64,000 nt of DNA, from contig OY757010.1 in assembly GCA_963580285.1 (NCBI GenBank), positions 65,494,406 through 65,558,405 of the forward strand. The letters run 5' to 3'. The position numbers were made by a program, and so were the translations under genes. Source of the DNA: Lucinisca nassula (taxonomy: Eukaryota; Mollusca; Bivalvia; Lucinida; Lucinidae). Under the pieces are notes generated by a model. The model was not told the DNA's origin. It did not search any database and worked only from the letters and a program-made list of their open reading frames with translations. Shown here piece after piece: positions 63,546 through 64,000 of this stretch. The stretch's first letter is position 1; each line of letters begins with the position of its first letter.

Positions 63546-63597
63546 AGTGCAGTAAAACCTGTCAGTGTGGCCACCTCTATTAAGCAAGCAACAAGTC
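63546..63597 (+). repeat. Possible Tigger/pogo-type terminus
   Basis: TAGTGCAGTAAAACCTGTCA resembles the CAGTAAAACC-type ends of pogo-group elements. Only the end is present before the A element. Confidence 0.35.
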
Positions 63598-63810
63598 TTA
63601 ACCCTTATCTTGCTGTTCACGACAACCCCTATCTTTGCAAACAGTGTAGATCCAGATCAGATGGCTTCTGAAGAAGCCATCTGATCAGGATCTACACTGT
63701 TTGGCATTCAATTTATGAATTTGTTGCAATAAATTACATCAAATAATTTGATTGGTTGATAGACAGAAATGGGTGTGGCTTAAATGAATATTCAGCAAGA
63801 GAAGGGTTAA
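63598..63810 (-). repeat. TTAA element A, complete (213 bp)
   Basis: TTAACCCTTATCTTGCTGTT to CAGCAAGAGAAGGGTTAA; intact core AGATCCAGATCAGATGGCTT / TGATCAGGATCTACACTG. Confidence 0.95.
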
Positions 63811-63863
63811 GCATGCCTGCATTCAGTTCTCTACAAAGGGAAATTTAGTGAAACTCACTTGTT

Positions 63864-64000
63864 TAATCCTTATCCTGCTGAATAAACTAACTGTGACACA
63901 CATACTCCTACCAACCAAACCAATTACTTGATTTAATGTATTCATTCAGTTCACAAACAGCATGACAAACAGTGTAGATCTCAATCAGATGATTTCCTCA
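63864..64000 (+). repeat. TTAA element A/A2, cut by the window end
   Basis: TTAATCCTTATCCTGCTGAA, CCAATTACTTGATTTAATG, and the first arm of the core AACAGTGTAGATCTCAATCA. Confidence 0.8.

Overview
This window looks like intergenic or intronic DNA from a repeat-rich animal genome, most likely a bivalve mollusc. The evidence is an AT-rich background, many SINE-like copies whose 3' ends read GACGTTAAACCTCAAATC followed by CAAA-type tails, Helitron-like elements built on ~140-165 bp tandem monomers (like the 'pearl' elements of oysters), and hundreds of bases of microsatellite. The bivalve assignment is inference; nothing here identifies the species. I found no intact protein-coding gene, rRNA, free-standing tRNA gene, CRISPR array or prokaryotic operon. 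The longest open frame (241 codons, 38637-39362) runs through a palindromic repeat and AT-rich DNA and is not convincing. The only recognisable protein homology is a short, broken C-terminal piece of a non-LTR retrotransposon reverse transcriptase near 3248-3396. A possible captured exon lies inside a transposon near 44015-44475.

Nearly all explainable sequence is mobile-element debris, named here with working labels. (1) Short inverted-repeat elements with TTAA target sites, piggyBac-like: families A/A2, B/B2 and C, about 195-260 bp when uninterrupted. Families D/E are related to them by their centre. All five carry at their centre a variant of one ~60-70 bp palindrome (CAAACAGTGTAGA...GATCAGA / TCTGATC...CTACACTGTTTG) although their outer ends differ. 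(2) SINEs: F (20 copies or fragments), and tRNA-headed G, S, V and W. They share one 3' module joined to different heads, and several have perfect 12-15 bp target-site duplications. (3) Helitron-like non-autonomous elements H (two copies, 11308-14857 and 58247-62118), T, X and Y, each ending in a hairpin followed by GGTGAGCTAA. (4) Two ~1.26 kb TA-flanked terminal-inverted-repeat elements, a hAT-like element with a 9-bp duplication, and foldback families J, K, N, O, P, Q and R.

Layout. 1-9.9 kb: mixed A, B, J, O and D copies, the LINE fragment and a large foldback at 6.8 kb. 10-11.3 kb: TIR element 1. 11.3-14.9 kb: Helitron-like H1 with a 328-bp dimeric array. 15-26 kb: B, C, S and F copies, a 568-bp tandem duplication (18.0-19.2 kb), an intact tRNA-SINE (20.2 kb) and a nest of insertions in one E element (21.9-23.2 kb). 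26-31 kb: hAT-like element, A, D and E copies, and the TCGTG-rich element N nested in a B element. 31-34 kb: microsatellites and a duplicated ~130-bp block. 34-45 kb: J, C, A, F and SINE V copies, Helitron-like T2, and K with captured sequence. 45.4-46.6 kb: a 64-bp minisatellite. 47-53.6 kb: C, D, F, G, A, R and the S/W nest, and TIR element 2. 53.6-57.1 kb: Helitron-like X and Y. 57-64 kb: K in A2, H2, F, K, D/P and A.

Because there are no genes, 'how the parts work together' is a history of insertions. Target-site duplications and interruptions order many events: SINE F into B, A2, E, D, S, T and K; A into E, R and X; N into B; K into A2.
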